The notes under the pieces were generated by a model, which saw nothing but the letters and a program-made list of their open reading frames with translations, did not search any database and was not told the DNA's origin. A stretch of DNA of 64,000 nucleotides from positions 1 through 64,000 of the forward strand of contig JAUNHG010000006.1 in the NCBI GenBank assembly GCA_030524035.1, written 5' to 3'. The stretch's first letter is position 1. Each line of letters begins with the position of its first letter. This DNA is from Kocuria sp. GTDB taxonomy: Bacteria; Actinomycetota; Actinomycetes; Actinomycetales; Micrococcaceae. Below, piece by piece: positions 8,727-17,973 of this stretch. A program made the position numbers and the translations under genes.

Positions 8727-9488
8727 TCACAGATGGATCCCGCATTCAACCTTGTCAGTGCCGGACCATCGGCCAGCGCGGGGGTCCTCCCCCGGGGCCA
8801 CGCGGCGAGTGCACGGGGCGCACCCAATAGACAGGTACCCATCCGCTAATAAAGGATTCACGGGCAGCCCGTTAGTGGTGCTGTACTCGGTCAACTCATC
8901 CAGGGACCACCGGACCATGGGATTAACTTTGATCATCTTGTGGGTTTCATCAAAAGCCACCATGGGGGCGTTGGTGCGGGTGGGAGATTCGTCCCGCCGC
9001 ACCCCGGTGAACCAGACGTCGTAGTCCTTCAGGGCGTTGGCCAACGGTTCCACTTTGCGCATCCGGCAACACGCGGTGGGATCGATGGAAAAAAGGTTCG
9101 GTCCGTAGTGTGCGTTCTGCTCAGGCACCGTGAGTGTGGGCATCACGTCCACCACGTTGACGTCCAGCATGAGTTTCACGGCTTCTTTCGTGCCTTCGGT
9201 TTCCGGAAAGTGGTAGCCGGTTTCCAAGAACAGCACATCAACGCCAGGCACCTGATCCGCGACCAGCGCCGGTAGAACGGCATCGGCCATTGAGCAGGCC
9301 ACGGCAATCCGCGCCGCAGGAAAATGGTGGGCGACCCAGCGGATCGCAGCGTTGTGGTCAGCTTCCCCACTGCTGGGAACAGTGCCTTGGGGACTGAGCT
9401 CAGCTCCTAGTTCACGAGCACCGGAAGCTGCGAGTTCACGCAAATGCGCTTCGCTCAGGTGTGGTGCATGCTGTGTTTGGGTAGTCAT
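8727..9488 (-). CDS. cysH: Adenylyl-sulfate (APS) reductase, iron-sulfur type
   Basis: 253-aa assimilatory reductase. It carries the cysteine set CC (residues 140-141) and CxxC (223-226), the ligands of a 4Fe-4S cluster, and the C-terminal ECGIHL with catalytic cysteine 249. This set marks the APS-reducing branch; PAPS reductases lack the cluster cysteines. The absence of an APS kinase in the operon fits. ATG 9488 is used because it overlaps the cysI stop as ATGA and has GAGGA upstream; an upstream in-frame start at 9521 would lie inside cysI. The product is sulfite for CysI. Confidence 0.95.
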   Translation of the reverse strand: MTTQTQHAPHLSEAHLRELAASGARELGAELSPQGTVPSSGEADHNAAIRWVAHHFPAARIAVACSMADAVLPALVADQVPGVDVLFLETGYHFPETEGTKEAVKLMLDVNVVDVMPTLTVPEQNAHYGPNLFSIDPTACCRMRKVEPLANALKDYDVWFTGVRRDESPTRTNAPMVAFDETHKMIKVNPMVRWSLDELTEYSTTNGLPVNPLLADGYLSIGCAPCTRRVAPGEDPRAGRWSGTDKVECGIHL

Positions 9489-11182
9489 GTCAGATCGTCC
9501 TCGTGCGCGCGGATACTCCACGCGGCAAAACTTTCGTGTGGTTCGCGCTGTTCCAAAAAGCGCCTGGTGAGTCTTTCGATGTAGTCCGCTAGGTCGTCTT
9601 GGAAGACTTTGAGCCCCCGAACCGTGCGCCCTAACCCGGCTTCCATGCCACGTTCATACGTGGTCATGCCGCCGCCCAAGTGGACTTGATACCCGGGTTT
9701 CTGCCCGCCATCGACGGTGGGAAGCAGCTGTCCTTTCAGCCCAATATCTGCTGTTTGAATGCGGGCACACGAATTGGGGCAGCCGTTGATATGCACTGAA
9801 ATTGGTGAAGGCAGCTGAACATTATGCAGGCGGCGATCGAGTTCATCCATCACCTCAGAAGCCACGCCTTTGGTTTCCACAATCGCTAACTTGCAGAATT
9901 CAATGCCGGTGCACGCCATGGTGCTGCGTCGGAAAGCACCGGGTGTGGAGGGCAGATCAATGTCGTCCAGCGCCTTCACTGCCGCATCAACATCAGCGTC
10001 CGCGATGTCCAAAATCAGCAGTTTCTGGTGCGGGGTGGTGCGGAGCCTATCCGACCCAAACCGCTTCATCACCGCAGCCAGTTCATGCAGCAATTCCCCT
10101 GGCACACGGCCTGCGCGCGGGGCCACGCCGATGAAATTGCGTCCGTCTTTTTGTTTGTGGACTCCCATGTGGTCGCCGGGTTGGGTGGGAGCGGTAGGGG
10201 CAGGCCCATCTGGCAGGGCGTATCCCAGGTATTCGTCTTGCAGAACCTGGCGGAATTTTTCCACACCCCAGTCACGCACCAGGAACTTCAAGCGGGCGCG
10301 ATTACGCAAGCGGCGGTAACCGTAATCCCGGAAGATTCCGGTGACTCCACGCCACACGTCCACCACTTGGTCCTCACGCACAAACGCACCCAATCGTTTG
10401 CCCAGGAACGGCTGCACCGACAGCGCACCACCCACCCACAAGTCATACCCCGGACCGTGTTCGGGGTGCACCACACCCACAAAAGAGCAATCGTTGATTT
10501 CGTGCACCACATCCAACGCGGGGTGGCCGGTGATCGCAGTCTTGTATTTACGCGGAAGGTTAGAGAATTCCAGCTTACGAACTTCAGCCTTGAGGGCCTC
10601 GAGCACCGGTGTGGGGTCAATGATTTCATCCTGTGCCACGCCCGCTACGGGTGATCCCAGAATCACGCGGGGAACATCTCCACAGGCGGAGACGGTATCC
10701 AGGCCAGCTGCTTCCAACCGGCGCCAAATTTCTGGAACATCCTCAATCCGAATCCAGTGGTACTGGATGTTTTGCCGGTCCGTAATGTCCGCGGTGCCAC
10801 GGGCAAATTCGGTGGAGATCTGGGCCAGTGTTGCCAACTGCGCGAGTGTGAGCGTGCCACCGTCCAAACGCACGCGCATCATGAAGTATTCGTCTTCGAT
10901 CTCAGCGTCGCTGAGGGAACCAGTCTTGCCACCGTCAATGCCTGGCTTACGCTGAGTATAAAGACCCCACCAGCGGAAACGCCCGTGGAGGTCGTCGCTG
11001 TCAATGGAGGCGAAACCTTCTTTGGAGTACTTCTGTTCAATGCGGGCGCGAACGTGGAAACCGTCGTCTTCAGCTTTGAATTCCTCATTGTGGTTTAGGG
11101 GTGTCCGGCCATCTATTTTCCACTGACCTTCGGGCTTGGGTTGACGCGCTGTGGGGGGGTGCGCAGGCACAGAAGTTGTCAT
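9485..11182 (-). CDS. cysI: Sulfite reductase (ferredoxin), siroheme protein
   Basis: About 565 aa with two nitrite/sulfite-reductase repeats. The siroheme/4Fe-4S ligands are visible as CTGIEFC (residues 424-430) and CPNSC (468-472). Basic siroheme/sulfite contacts occur in the TDRQNIQYHW and PRKYKTAITG-type segments. It reduces sulfite to sulfide with six electrons from ferredoxin. It is the promoter-proximal gene of the operon. ATG 11182 is the simplest start, but GGAG lies only 2 nt before it; in-frame GTG 11218 and TTG 11224 are alternatives, so the first 14 residues are uncertain. Confidence 0.95.
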   Translation of the reverse strand: MTTSVPAHPPTARQPKPEGQWKIDGRTPLNHNEEFKAEDDGFHVRARIEQKYSKEGFASIDSDDLHGRFRWWGLYTQRKPGIDGGKTGSLSDAEIEDEYFMMRVRLDGGTLTLAQLATLAQISTEFARGTADITDRQNIQYHWIRIEDVPEIWRRLEAAGLDTVSACGDVPRVILGSPVAGVAQDEIIDPTPVLEALKAEVRKLEFSNLPRKYKTAITGHPALDVVHEINDCSFVGVVHPEHGPGYDLWVGGALSVQPFLGKRLGAFVREDQVVDVWRGVTGIFRDYGYRRLRNRARLKFLVRDWGVEKFRQVLQDEYLGYALPDGPAPTAPTQPGDHMGVHKQKDGRNFIGVAPRAGRVPGELLHELAAVMKRFGSDRLRTTPHQKLLILDIADADVDAAVKALDDIDLPSTPGAFRRSTMACTGIEFCKLAIVETKGVASEVMDELDRRLHNVQLPSPISVHINGCPNSCARIQTADIGLKGQLLPTVDGGQKPGYQVHLGGGMTTYERGMEAGLGRTVRGLKVFQDDLADYIERLTRRFLEQREPHESFAAWSIRAHEDDLT

Positions 11183-11224
11183 CGCTCCAGTGAACGCCTC
11201 CAACTTGCTCAGCGTCACGCGCAA

Positions 11225-11291
11225 CGTAACATTCAGTCACACATAGCCTATTGCACACGGTAAGGAATCAGGTAGCTCCACTTCAGGCTGT
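11225..11291 (-). promoter_or_regulatory. Presumed promoter region of the sulfur operon
   Basis: These 67 nt separate cysI from the end of the type VII secretion genes, which run in the same direction. On the minus strand a TAGGCT hexamer could serve as -10, but I see no convincing -35 box and no clear operator dyad. The operon promoter may lie here, or cysI may be read from the preceding genes. This is inference from position only. Confidence 0.3.
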
Positions 11292-11549
11292 TCATTCCCG
11301 TTGGCCCATAAACGTCTGTACCGTCTCATGACGCCCCGAACTGCCAATCAGCAAGCCACGCCCCGGCGGCAACCTGCGTGGTCGCAAACCATCCACTAAC
11401 ACACCTTCGCCACGGTCGCCGCTGAGCATGAGAGTGACAGCCTCGCTAGCGAGCAATGAGGCAATGAATCGTTCGTAGAGCGCACGTGAAGCGCCTTTCA
11501 TCCGGCGGCTGACGAATATATTGAGATTCAACTCCGCAGACATTGGCAA
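11292..11549 (-). pseudogene. Detached C-terminal end of EccC (out of frame)
   Basis: These codons read ARR-like SRRMKGASRALYERF, then LLASEAVTLMLSGDRGEG, then RPRRLPPGRGLL. That order is the normal carboxyl end of EccC proteins, in which a third-ATPase beta strand is followed by an LLLSGDRxEG and a PPGRG segment. It begins 22 nt inside the upstream eccC frame and is shifted by one base relative to it. Joining the frames at the A5 run 11548-11552 gives an uninterrupted LPFLPMSAELNLNIF passage. It is therefore not an independent gene, unless translated by frameshifting or restored by a corrected base. Confidence 0.85.
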
Positions 11550-14500
11550 AAAGGCAGTAGAGGTGTTAGCGGGGAATCCCCACCCACGGTCAATACATCG
11601 TAATCATCAATAAACACTGCGATCCGCGCCTTACGCATGGGTGAATTATCGGCGGAATCCGGGGACTGCCGTTTTTCAAGCTCTGCAACGAGCGCACGTG
11701 CAAGATTCACCGCGATAGTGGCGTTACCTGCGTAACCGGCCACATAGTTATCAGGAATAGCACCTTTGAGCTCACCACGTGGGTCAAACACAACAGCCAT
11801 CATTTCGGTGTCTGTGTGTGTTTGGCACAAATGCTGTGCCAACTGGCGAAGCATCGAACTACGGCCCGTCTGAGCATCGCCAAATGCAAGCAGATGCCGT
11901 TCTCTTCCATCAATAGCCAGGGAGCGAACGGATAGGTCGTCCTCAAGCAGGCCCAACGGAAGGCGCTCAGGGTGCTCAAGTGTTTCTAGTGGCGGCCTGA
12001 GCGCCTCAGCCGGAAGCACACGAACAGCCATTGCCCTACCCCGCACTGAAGCTGCCACTCGATATGCCAGAGCAGTCAACCCTTCCGCCGCCGTTGTGGC
12101 ATCAGCAACCCCATCAATCCGGGGAAGCGCAACCTGTCCATGAAGTCCAGCCGTGGAAATACCCCGGCCAGGGGTATTTCCACGGACCTTCTCTGCCACT
12201 TTCCGGTCAATCGCGGAGTCACTCGGTGTTGGCAGATGCAGTTCCACCCGGTGCGAAAAGTAGGACTGCTGAGCCGCGCGGATCTCGTTCTGCCGCGACA
12301 CAGTCGTAACCACATGGATTCCATAACCCGCACCGCGACCAATAAGCCCATTCAGCACAGGAGTGAGTTCGGAAAACTCTTCATTGATTAGACCGTACCC
12401 ATCCAGGACCAGGAAAATATCTGCACTGGCCAATGACGGTAAAGAACCATCCGCATGACGGCGGCGCAGCGTGGTCATGGAATCGATGCCTTCGGCCTCA
12501 AATAATCGTTCCCGCAGGGTGAGCATGCCCGACAGTTCACGCAGGGTGCGGATCACCATCTCCTTATTTGTACGGATAGCCACTCCACCCACGTGGGGTA
12601 ACCCCTGCAGGGGCAACAACCCGGCGCCTAATACATCCACGCAGTACACCCCCACTTGCTGCGGCGTGTGCGTCAAAGCAAGTGAGGAGACGATGGTCTG
12701 CAATAGGGTTGTTTTACCGGTGCGCGGACCACCTTGCACAATTAGATGACCTGACCCGGCCGTAAAATCCAGGGTCCATAAGCCTTGCCATTGGCGCTCA
12801 GGATCATCAGTCAAACCAATCGGGACCTGGAGTGGTGCTGAGGTGGCCAAACGGAGCCCATGATCTGTTTCGGTAACTTCACCAACCGTTTGGTCCAGGG
12901 TGAGAACCTCCGGCAGCGGTGGTAACCACAATGGTTCCACCGGGGAAGGTACCTCCCTAAGCCGGTGCATGAGGGACTCCATGATGGTTGGTGGAGGAGG
13001 GCCGTCACTCCGCTCCGGGGCGGTCTGCACACCAATCGTTAACTCAGGTACTTCCTCTTCAACCGGTTCAGACAACTCCGGCCCATACGCAGGCATAGGC
13101 AGCACCGGGGCCACCTCCTGAACCACGGTGTGACTCCGTTCTTGGCGCTCCCGTTCTTCTACTTCGTCCTCCAAGGGTGAAGAAACATAGCCGGATCGGA
13201 ATCTGGAATACACAGAGGTGTCCACTTTGAGGTAACCGAACCCAGGTAGTGGGGGCAGATGAAAAGCATCCGGTGTATCCAAGACGGTGCGCGATTCCGA
13301 CTCTGATAATGTCCGCAGACCCAAACGGTAGGACAAGTAGGTCTCTAGTCCACGAAGTTTTCCTGATTCAATCCGCTGGGAAGAAAGCAGTAGGTGCACA
13401 CCAATAGAACGGCCAATACGACCAATTGAGAGGAAAAGGTTAATAAAGTCGGGCCGTGCTGTGAGCAACTCACCAAACTCATCAATGATCACAATCAAAT
13501 GCGGTAAGGGTTCCACGCTGCGCCCCTGGGCGGTTTCCCGTTCCCGATACGCCTGATAATCCGTGATATTGGCAAGGTTGCCGGCGGATTTCAAGACTTC
13601 CTGACGGCGCAGAATTTCCCCACTGAGTGAGGCATAGACACGTTCCACCAAAGATAAATCGTCCGACAGGTTAGTGATGATGCCGACCACGTGGGGCGCT
13701 CCATGAAATGGGGCGAAAGTTGCACCGCCTTTGAAGTCGATAAGCAGCATTGACATACGTTCGGGGGCGTGGGAAGCCAACAGGGCGAACACGAAAGCGC
13801 GCAGTAGCTCTGATTTGCCGGAACCGGTGGCACCAACACACAAACCATGCGGTCCCATACCCAGCTGAGCTGCCTCTTTAAGATCCAGATGGACAGGGTC
13901 GCCACGGTCGTCCTCACCAATCGGGACCCGCAGGAATTCGTGTTGTTCTCTGGGGCGCCATTGGTACCGCAGCTCTTCCAGGGTAAGTTCTGGGGAAAGC
14001 CCTAACATCTGCAAAAAAGTTTGTGTTGACGTTCGTCTGTCCTCAGCATGCTCCAGCGAATCCACGCTCAACCGCAACGGGGAAAGCACCGTCGCAAGGC
14101 CCAGGGCCGTTGGAGCATCAAAAGCGTCCAGATGGCCGTGGGAAACATCTGGCCGCCCGGTATCCGCACGAGCGTCGTCAAGACGGAAACCCGCCCGCCC
14201 AGCAACGTCTTTCTCGCCAGTTTCGATGATGCGCAGACGAACATCCGACGGTTCATTGAGCCGGTCATCAACTAACGTCACCAACGTGATTCCCCGTGCA
14301 GTGAGCGGTAGGTAGCTGTCTTCAAGGGGCAGGCCCGGGGCACGGGAACCACAAGAATCCACCACAATCACCAGGCGTGAAAGTTCCAGTGCTGCGCGGC
14401 CAGAGCGTGCAGCACTGCGAAGAGTTTCTGCCGCAATGCTTGAACGTCGGTTCAGATCCGGGCGCAGCATGCGCATGAGACCATCTACGTCTTCAGCGAC

Positions 14501-15343
14501 GAGCACGCGGTCATGAGTTGGCGACGACGGATCCATGACGCGCGCATGAGGTAACCGATCGAACCAGTCCCAGTCTGCTCGGTGCTCGCGGGGAACAATA
14601 AGGGCCACCACCAGATCTTCCGGGGCCTGCTGAGTGCAGGCGCTCAACAGGAGCGACCGCGCAACAGTGAGCCCGAAGTCGCGGGAGCCAACAACCGCTA
14701 TATTGCCGAGCGAATCCAAAGGAATCGTCACGGGCATTCCATCGGTGGTACCAAACCGTTGGACTAATGCTTCGGCTTGATGCAGCATGAATTCGTTTTG
14801 CACCTGTGTAGCGCTGTCCTGCACGGCAACCCGTAGAGAACGGATCGAACGGGCACCCACACCAATTCGAGCCCAGAGGAAATCTTCGTCAGTTCGGCGT
14901 CGTTCCCACAACCTATCTGCACTCCGGACCACATCAATCAGTGCGCTCGGCGGGGGTGAAGCGGAGTGCGCAAGGTGGCGGGCGTGGTCGTCTTCTTCAA
15001 TAAGTCGTCGACGTGTACGGTCCAGGTATCGGGTGTAGGTGTCTTGCAGGGTGGTGCGACGGCGGCGCTCTTTGCCAGATTGGGAGGCGTACAGGAACAG
15101 CATGGCGGTCAGGGTTACGACCATAGTTAGCGCACCAACTGCCGCGAACGGAGACTGACGGAAAGCCATCATGGTAAGCATGGATGCGGCTGCTGCGACC
15201 ATGGGCACGATCATCAGCAGGTTGGGGCCAGACCCCTGATCCATCGCCGGGTCAACCGGCTGAGGGCCGGTGATGGTGTCATCCGGTAGGGGGCGTTCCG
15301 GCGGGTTTGTGCGGCCGGGGCGGTGCACCACATTACGTGTCAT
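11528..15343 (-). CDS. eccC: Type VII secretion FtsK/SpoIIIE-type ATPase EccC (3' frameshifted)
   Basis: Motor ATPase of ESX secretion, about 1271 aa in this frame and about 1350 if joined to the downstream fragment. Two membrane helices lie near residues 40-85. Three P-loop domains follow: GATGSGKSELL near 505 with IIDEFGELL, GGPRTGKTTLL near 850 with FLVLDGYGLI, and the degenerate GDAQTGRSSML near 1130 with VFIDDYDVL. As in known EccC, the first domain keeps the best Walker motifs. ATG 15343 is chosen for GGAGAGG 5 nt upstream; it overlaps the MinD-like gene by 11 nt. The frame ends early at FCQCLRS after a poly-T run on the coding strand, where homologues continue. Confidence 0.93.
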   Translation of the reverse strand: MTRNVVHRPGRTNPPERPLPDDTITGPQPVDPAMDQGSGPNLLMIVPMVAAAASMLTMMAFRQSPFAAVGALTMVVTLTAMLFLYASQSGKERRRRTTLQDTYTRYLDRTRRRLIEEDDHARHLAHSASPPPSALIDVVRSADRLWERRRTDEDFLWARIGVGARSIRSLRVAVQDSATQVQNEFMLHQAEALVQRFGTTDGMPVTIPLDSLGNIAVVGSRDFGLTVARSLLLSACTQQAPEDLVVALIVPREHRADWDWFDRLPHARVMDPSSPTHDRVLVAEDVDGLMRMLRPDLNRRSSIAAETLRSAARSGRAALELSRLVIVVDSCGSRAPGLPLEDSYLPLTARGITLVTLVDDRLNEPSDVRLRIIETGEKDVAGRAGFRLDDARADTGRPDVSHGHLDAFDAPTALGLATVLSPLRLSVDSLEHAEDRRTSTQTFLQMLGLSPELTLEELRYQWRPREQHEFLRVPIGEDDRGDPVHLDLKEAAQLGMGPHGLCVGATGSGKSELLRAFVFALLASHAPERMSMLLIDFKGGATFAPFHGAPHVVGIITNLSDDLSLVERVYASLSGEILRRQEVLKSAGNLANITDYQAYRERETAQGRSVEPLPHLIVIIDEFGELLTARPDFINLFLSIGRIGRSIGVHLLLSSQRIESGKLRGLETYLSYRLGLRTLSESESRTVLDTPDAFHLPPLPGFGYLKVDTSVYSRFRSGYVSSPLEDEVEERERQERSHTVVQEVAPVLPMPAYGPELSEPVEEEVPELTIGVQTAPERSDGPPPPTIMESLMHRLREVPSPVEPLWLPPLPEVLTLDQTVGEVTETDHGLRLATSAPLQVPIGLTDDPERQWQGLWTLDFTAGSGHLIVQGGPRTGKTTLLQTIVSSLALTHTPQQVGVYCVDVLGAGLLPLQGLPHVGGVAIRTNKEMVIRTLRELSGMLTLRERLFEAEGIDSMTTLRRRHADGSLPSLASADIFLVLDGYGLINEEFSELTPVLNGLIGRGAGYGIHVVTTVSRQNEIRAAQQSYFSHRVELHLPTPSDSAIDRKVAEKVRGNTPGRGISTAGLHGQVALPRIDGVADATTAAEGLTALAYRVAASVRGRAMAVRVLPAEALRPPLETLEHPERLPLGLLEDDLSVRSLAIDGRERHLLAFGDAQTGRSSMLRQLAQHLCQTHTDTEMMAVVFDPRGELKGAIPDNYVAGYAGNATIAVNLARALVAELEKRQSPDSADNSPMRKARIAVFIDDYDVLTVGGDSPLTPLLPFCQCLRS
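11548..11552. other. A5 homopolymer at the eccC frame break
   Basis: The plus strand reads GGCAAAAAGG, so the coding strand reads CCTTTTTGCC. One additional T would keep eccC open into its natural C-terminus, giving the codons CCT TTT TTG CCA ATG. The site is either a one-base deletion, a sequencing or assembly slip, or a place of -1 slippage. Confidence 0.8.
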
Positions 15344-16283
15344 TCCAGCCTCTCCGTTCTTTGACTCCCCGTTCACGAACAACGGCAGGTATGCCCCGGG
15401 GCAGGGAGTTAGCCCGTTCTAGTAACTCGGCGGCAAGTTCGGCTATAACACGGTGAGTTTTGGGGTGAATCAAACGTGGAGCCACGGAGGCATTGACGTT
15501 GAGGTGGCGGTCGAATGGAACGTGATGTACCGAGAAACCACGATCCCGCAGCGTCGTGGCGACTCGTTTGGCTTCTACGGTGACGTGCGGTGTGGTTTCA
15601 ACAACAGCAACAACAAGGGATGGCTCCGGTAAACGGCGCTGATGCTGACCGGTGGCCAGCAGAAAATGTAGGGTTTCATCCACCGCCAGAGCATCTGCGG
15701 GGAGTGTGTGGAGCACTGCGTGGGCAGACCGGAGGGCAGCACGAGTTTCACTGGACTCGTAACCGGGGGTGCAGTCGGTGAGGGTAACGGGGAAGAACCG
15801 GGAGAACCCTGCCAGGAGGTCCCGGGTATCCGCAGCGCTGAGGGACTGTGGGGTGGAGCGGGCTGCTGTGTGATGCACACGATGAGGTGCCAAGTGAAGC
15901 AGTGCCAGGAAACTTTCGGCGCTGCCGGTGCCGTTTTCACGCACATGTTGTGCAACATGATCGGCTGTGACGCCGACGTGGTGGCCCCTGGGGGTTGCGG
16001 AAGAGCCAAGGCGGGCACCCAGGGAACCGTGGTGAAGATCCAAATCCACAGCACCAATGGGTTCGGGGCGGAAGCGACTGTACGTCTGGGCCAAGGCTGC
16101 AGTTAGTGTGGTGCGCCCTGTTTTTTCACGAGCGGACGTGACAAGGATGCGACGACCTGTACCAATCGGTGCCTGTATTCGTGCGGCTGCGTCCTCAACC
16201 CGCTGCAGATCAGTGCTCCGGTGAAAGGCATGCCAGAAAGCCAGGGGGATGGATTGCAATGTGTTGTGTGTTGTGGAGGTCAC
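15333..16283 (-). CDS. MinD/ParA-like ATPase of the type VII secretion locus
   Basis: 316-aa SIMIBI-type NTPase-like protein. The expected deviant Walker A (KGGxGKT) appears as SAREKTGRTTLTAAL near residue 50, so the signature lysine is replaced. A DLDLHHGSLGARL switch-I-like segment and VVAVVETTPH strand follow. Similar MinD-like proteins occur in actinobacterial ESX loci, where their role is unclear. It is transcribed between eccD and eccC, overlapping eccD by 4 nt and eccC by 11 nt, so it is part of the secretion operon. Because the P-loop is degenerate, it may bind but not hydrolyse nucleotide; that is inference. Confidence 0.7.
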   Translation of the reverse strand: MTSTTHNTLQSIPLAFWHAFHRSTDLQRVEDAAARIQAPIGTGRRILVTSAREKTGRTTLTAALAQTYSRFRPEPIGAVDLDLHHGSLGARLGSSATPRGHHVGVTADHVAQHVRENGTGSAESFLALLHLAPHRVHHTAARSTPQSLSAADTRDLLAGFSRFFPVTLTDCTPGYESSETRAALRSAHAVLHTLPADALAVDETLHFLLATGQHQRRLPEPSLVVAVVETTPHVTVEAKRVATTLRDRGFSVHHVPFDRHLNVNASVAPRLIHPKTHRVIAELAAELLERANSLPRGIPAVVRERGVKERRGWNDT

Positions 16284-17644
16284 GAGAAAGTCTCCAGCAT
16301 GGCCGAATACAGACCGACGTAGCCAATAAGCAGGGGCACAAGTGCGACGACGGAAAGTGTTTCCGCCACGTGACCCACACGTCGCGCGCGGGCTTCAAGA
16401 TGGGCGGGTAGAACTACGATCTGCAAAGCAAGTAGGGCCAGTGCTACGCCGGCAATCACGATCATGAGAGGGACGGCAAGGGTTGGCCACGCAGTTGACG
16501 CTAAACGGACGGTGCACCATAGGCCCCATGCGGTCACGATGTGCAGGAATCCGCGCTGCAAAGTCAGCGGAAACGCCCGAGCCCGCAACCATGTGCCCAA
16601 GGTAAGAGCCACGATGAAGGGAACGGAAAAGGCGGGCCGCACAGTGTCCTCGGATACCAACCAGAACGATACCCCCAGGGACAGTCCACATAGTCCGGCG
16701 CCCAGGATCATGCCACGGTGTGCTTCAGCAACAGCTGCCGTGACGTCGGCACGCAACAGCCGAGCTCCCGCTGATTCTTGATCATCCAGGCTCGTCAGGC
16801 CTGCCTGTATGGCGGCGGCTTGAGCCAATACCGCAAGCACAAGCAAGGCAATAACCCCGGTGAGGGCACCGACCGCTACGGATGGGGTCGCTATGCGGTC
16901 CCCAATCAGCCAATCTGCAACAGAAGGACCAACTGCCCACGCTGCGGTCAACCCGGCAATCACAGCTGCACCCAGAAGCAGCACACGCCGATGCCCACTC
17001 ACCACTCCCGTGAGCACCAGGAGAGGAACACCAGCACACAGCGCAATAAGCAGGGCCGTGGACAGCGCTATTCCCCGCGCAGACATCAGCTCCCAGTGAC
17101 CATCAAGGGCAACTGCCGCACCAACGGCAAGCACCGTGAGCGCTGCAGCCCGGTGGTGCAACCACGCGTTAAGCCCGAAGCTAGCCAGGAGCAAGAAAGC
17201 TGCGATGCCTAAACGCATCAATGCAGACTGATCGTCGGGTACCCCGGTGGTGAGTTGAACCGTAGCCCACCAGCCGAGGGCTGCGGCGACGCTGCCTTGC
17301 ACCAGGTGGCGTGAACGTTCGCCCCAACGCCCCCGGGCTTCAGTTTCAGCCGCAACTGTGTCATGGAGGTCGTAGACCACTGGTGCGTCCGGTGCGGTGA
17401 TGGGCGTAGCTACCCGCAGGGTTTCGCCGTCCAGAACCCCGGCACTTTCTAATGTTGCGGTGGGTTCAAGTTGTTGACCAGAACTGCGGTACAAACCACG
17501 CATCTTGGGAGTTCTGGAAGGTTCTTCGGCAAGCAGCGAAAGTACTTGCGGAAGAAGGGTGCCGACTGGTGTCTGTGAGGGCAGCAAAACGTCAGCGTGG
17601 CGACTGGTCCCCATCAAGGTGACTCGTGAGTACCGAGTAGGCAT
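16280..17644 (-). CDS. eccD: Type VII secretion membrane channel protein EccD
   Basis: 454-aa integral membrane protein. The first 90 residues form a ubiquitin-like YukD-type domain (YSRVTLMGTSRHADVLLPS, then LSLLAEEP, then GVLDGETLRVATP). About eleven hydrophobic segments follow from residue 115 to the end. That architecture defines EccD, the multi-spanning subunit of the ESX inner-membrane complex. It overlaps the small membrane gene upstream by 1 nt and the MinD-like gene downstream by 4 nt. Confidence 0.88.
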   Translation of the reverse strand: MPTRYSRVTLMGTSRHADVLLPSQTPVGTLLPQVLSLLAEEPSRTPKMRGLYRSSGQQLEPTATLESAGVLDGETLRVATPITAPDAPVVYDLHDTVAAETEARGRWGERSRHLVQGSVAAALGWWATVQLTTGVPDDQSALMRLGIAAFLLLASFGLNAWLHHRAAALTVLAVGAAVALDGHWELMSARGIALSTALLIALCAGVPLLVLTGVVSGHRRVLLLGAAVIAGLTAAWAVGPSVADWLIGDRIATPSVAVGALTGVIALLVLAVLAQAAAIQAGLTSLDDQESAGARLLRADVTAAVAEAHRGMILGAGLCGLSLGVSFWLVSEDTVRPAFSVPFIVALTLGTWLRARAFPLTLQRGFLHIVTAWGLWCTVRLASTAWPTLAVPLMIVIAGVALALLALQIVVLPAHLEARARRVGHVAETLSVVALVPLLIGYVGLYSAMLETFS

Positions 17645-17973
17645 CAGGGAGCAACCTGCCTCTGCTGGTCACGTTCGGATTGGGCACGTTCGCGCTCGTC
17701 TTGCCGCTGTTGTTGTTCGATGCGTTGCTGCTCGCGTTGCTGTTCGAGTTCCTCACGGTTATCCAGCCAGGTGGTGAGAATGGAAATCACCAGGGATACC
17801 AGCACACAAAATGCGCAGATCACAGCGGCAAGTGCGGTGCCCAGCAGAACGAGCCGACCGCGTCCACGCCATCGTTGTTCCGTGGGATTAGCGCCATAGC
17901 TCAGGGAGGTGAGAAGGCGGCGACGGCGAACGGTGATGGCTTCAATCAGTTGTGCATCGTGGTCAAGACTCAC
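17644..17973 (-). CDS. Small single-span membrane protein of the T7SS operon
   Basis: 109 aa. A basic N-terminal region (VRRRRLLTSL) precedes one strong hydrophobic helix (about residues 42-67). The C-terminal tail is extremely rich in Gln, Glu and Arg (REELEQQREQQRIEQQQRQ) and probably a charged coiled coil. GTG 17973 has GGGGGAG upstream. It is the first gene of the minus-strand secretion operon and overlaps eccD. It does not look like EccB, EccE or mycosin. A scaffold or assembly role is only a guess. Confidence 0.7.
   Translation of the reverse strand: MSLDHDAQLIEAITVRRRRLLTSLSYGANPTEQRWRGRGRLVLLGTALAAVICAFCVLVSLVISILTTWLDNREELEQQREQQRIEQQQRQDERERAQSERDQQRQVAP

Noticed and set aside
9489-9521. 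Longer start for cysH inside cysI
   Set aside because: The ATG at 9488 forms an ATGA overlap with cysI and has a ribosome site; the upstream extension would be encoded inside cysI without one.
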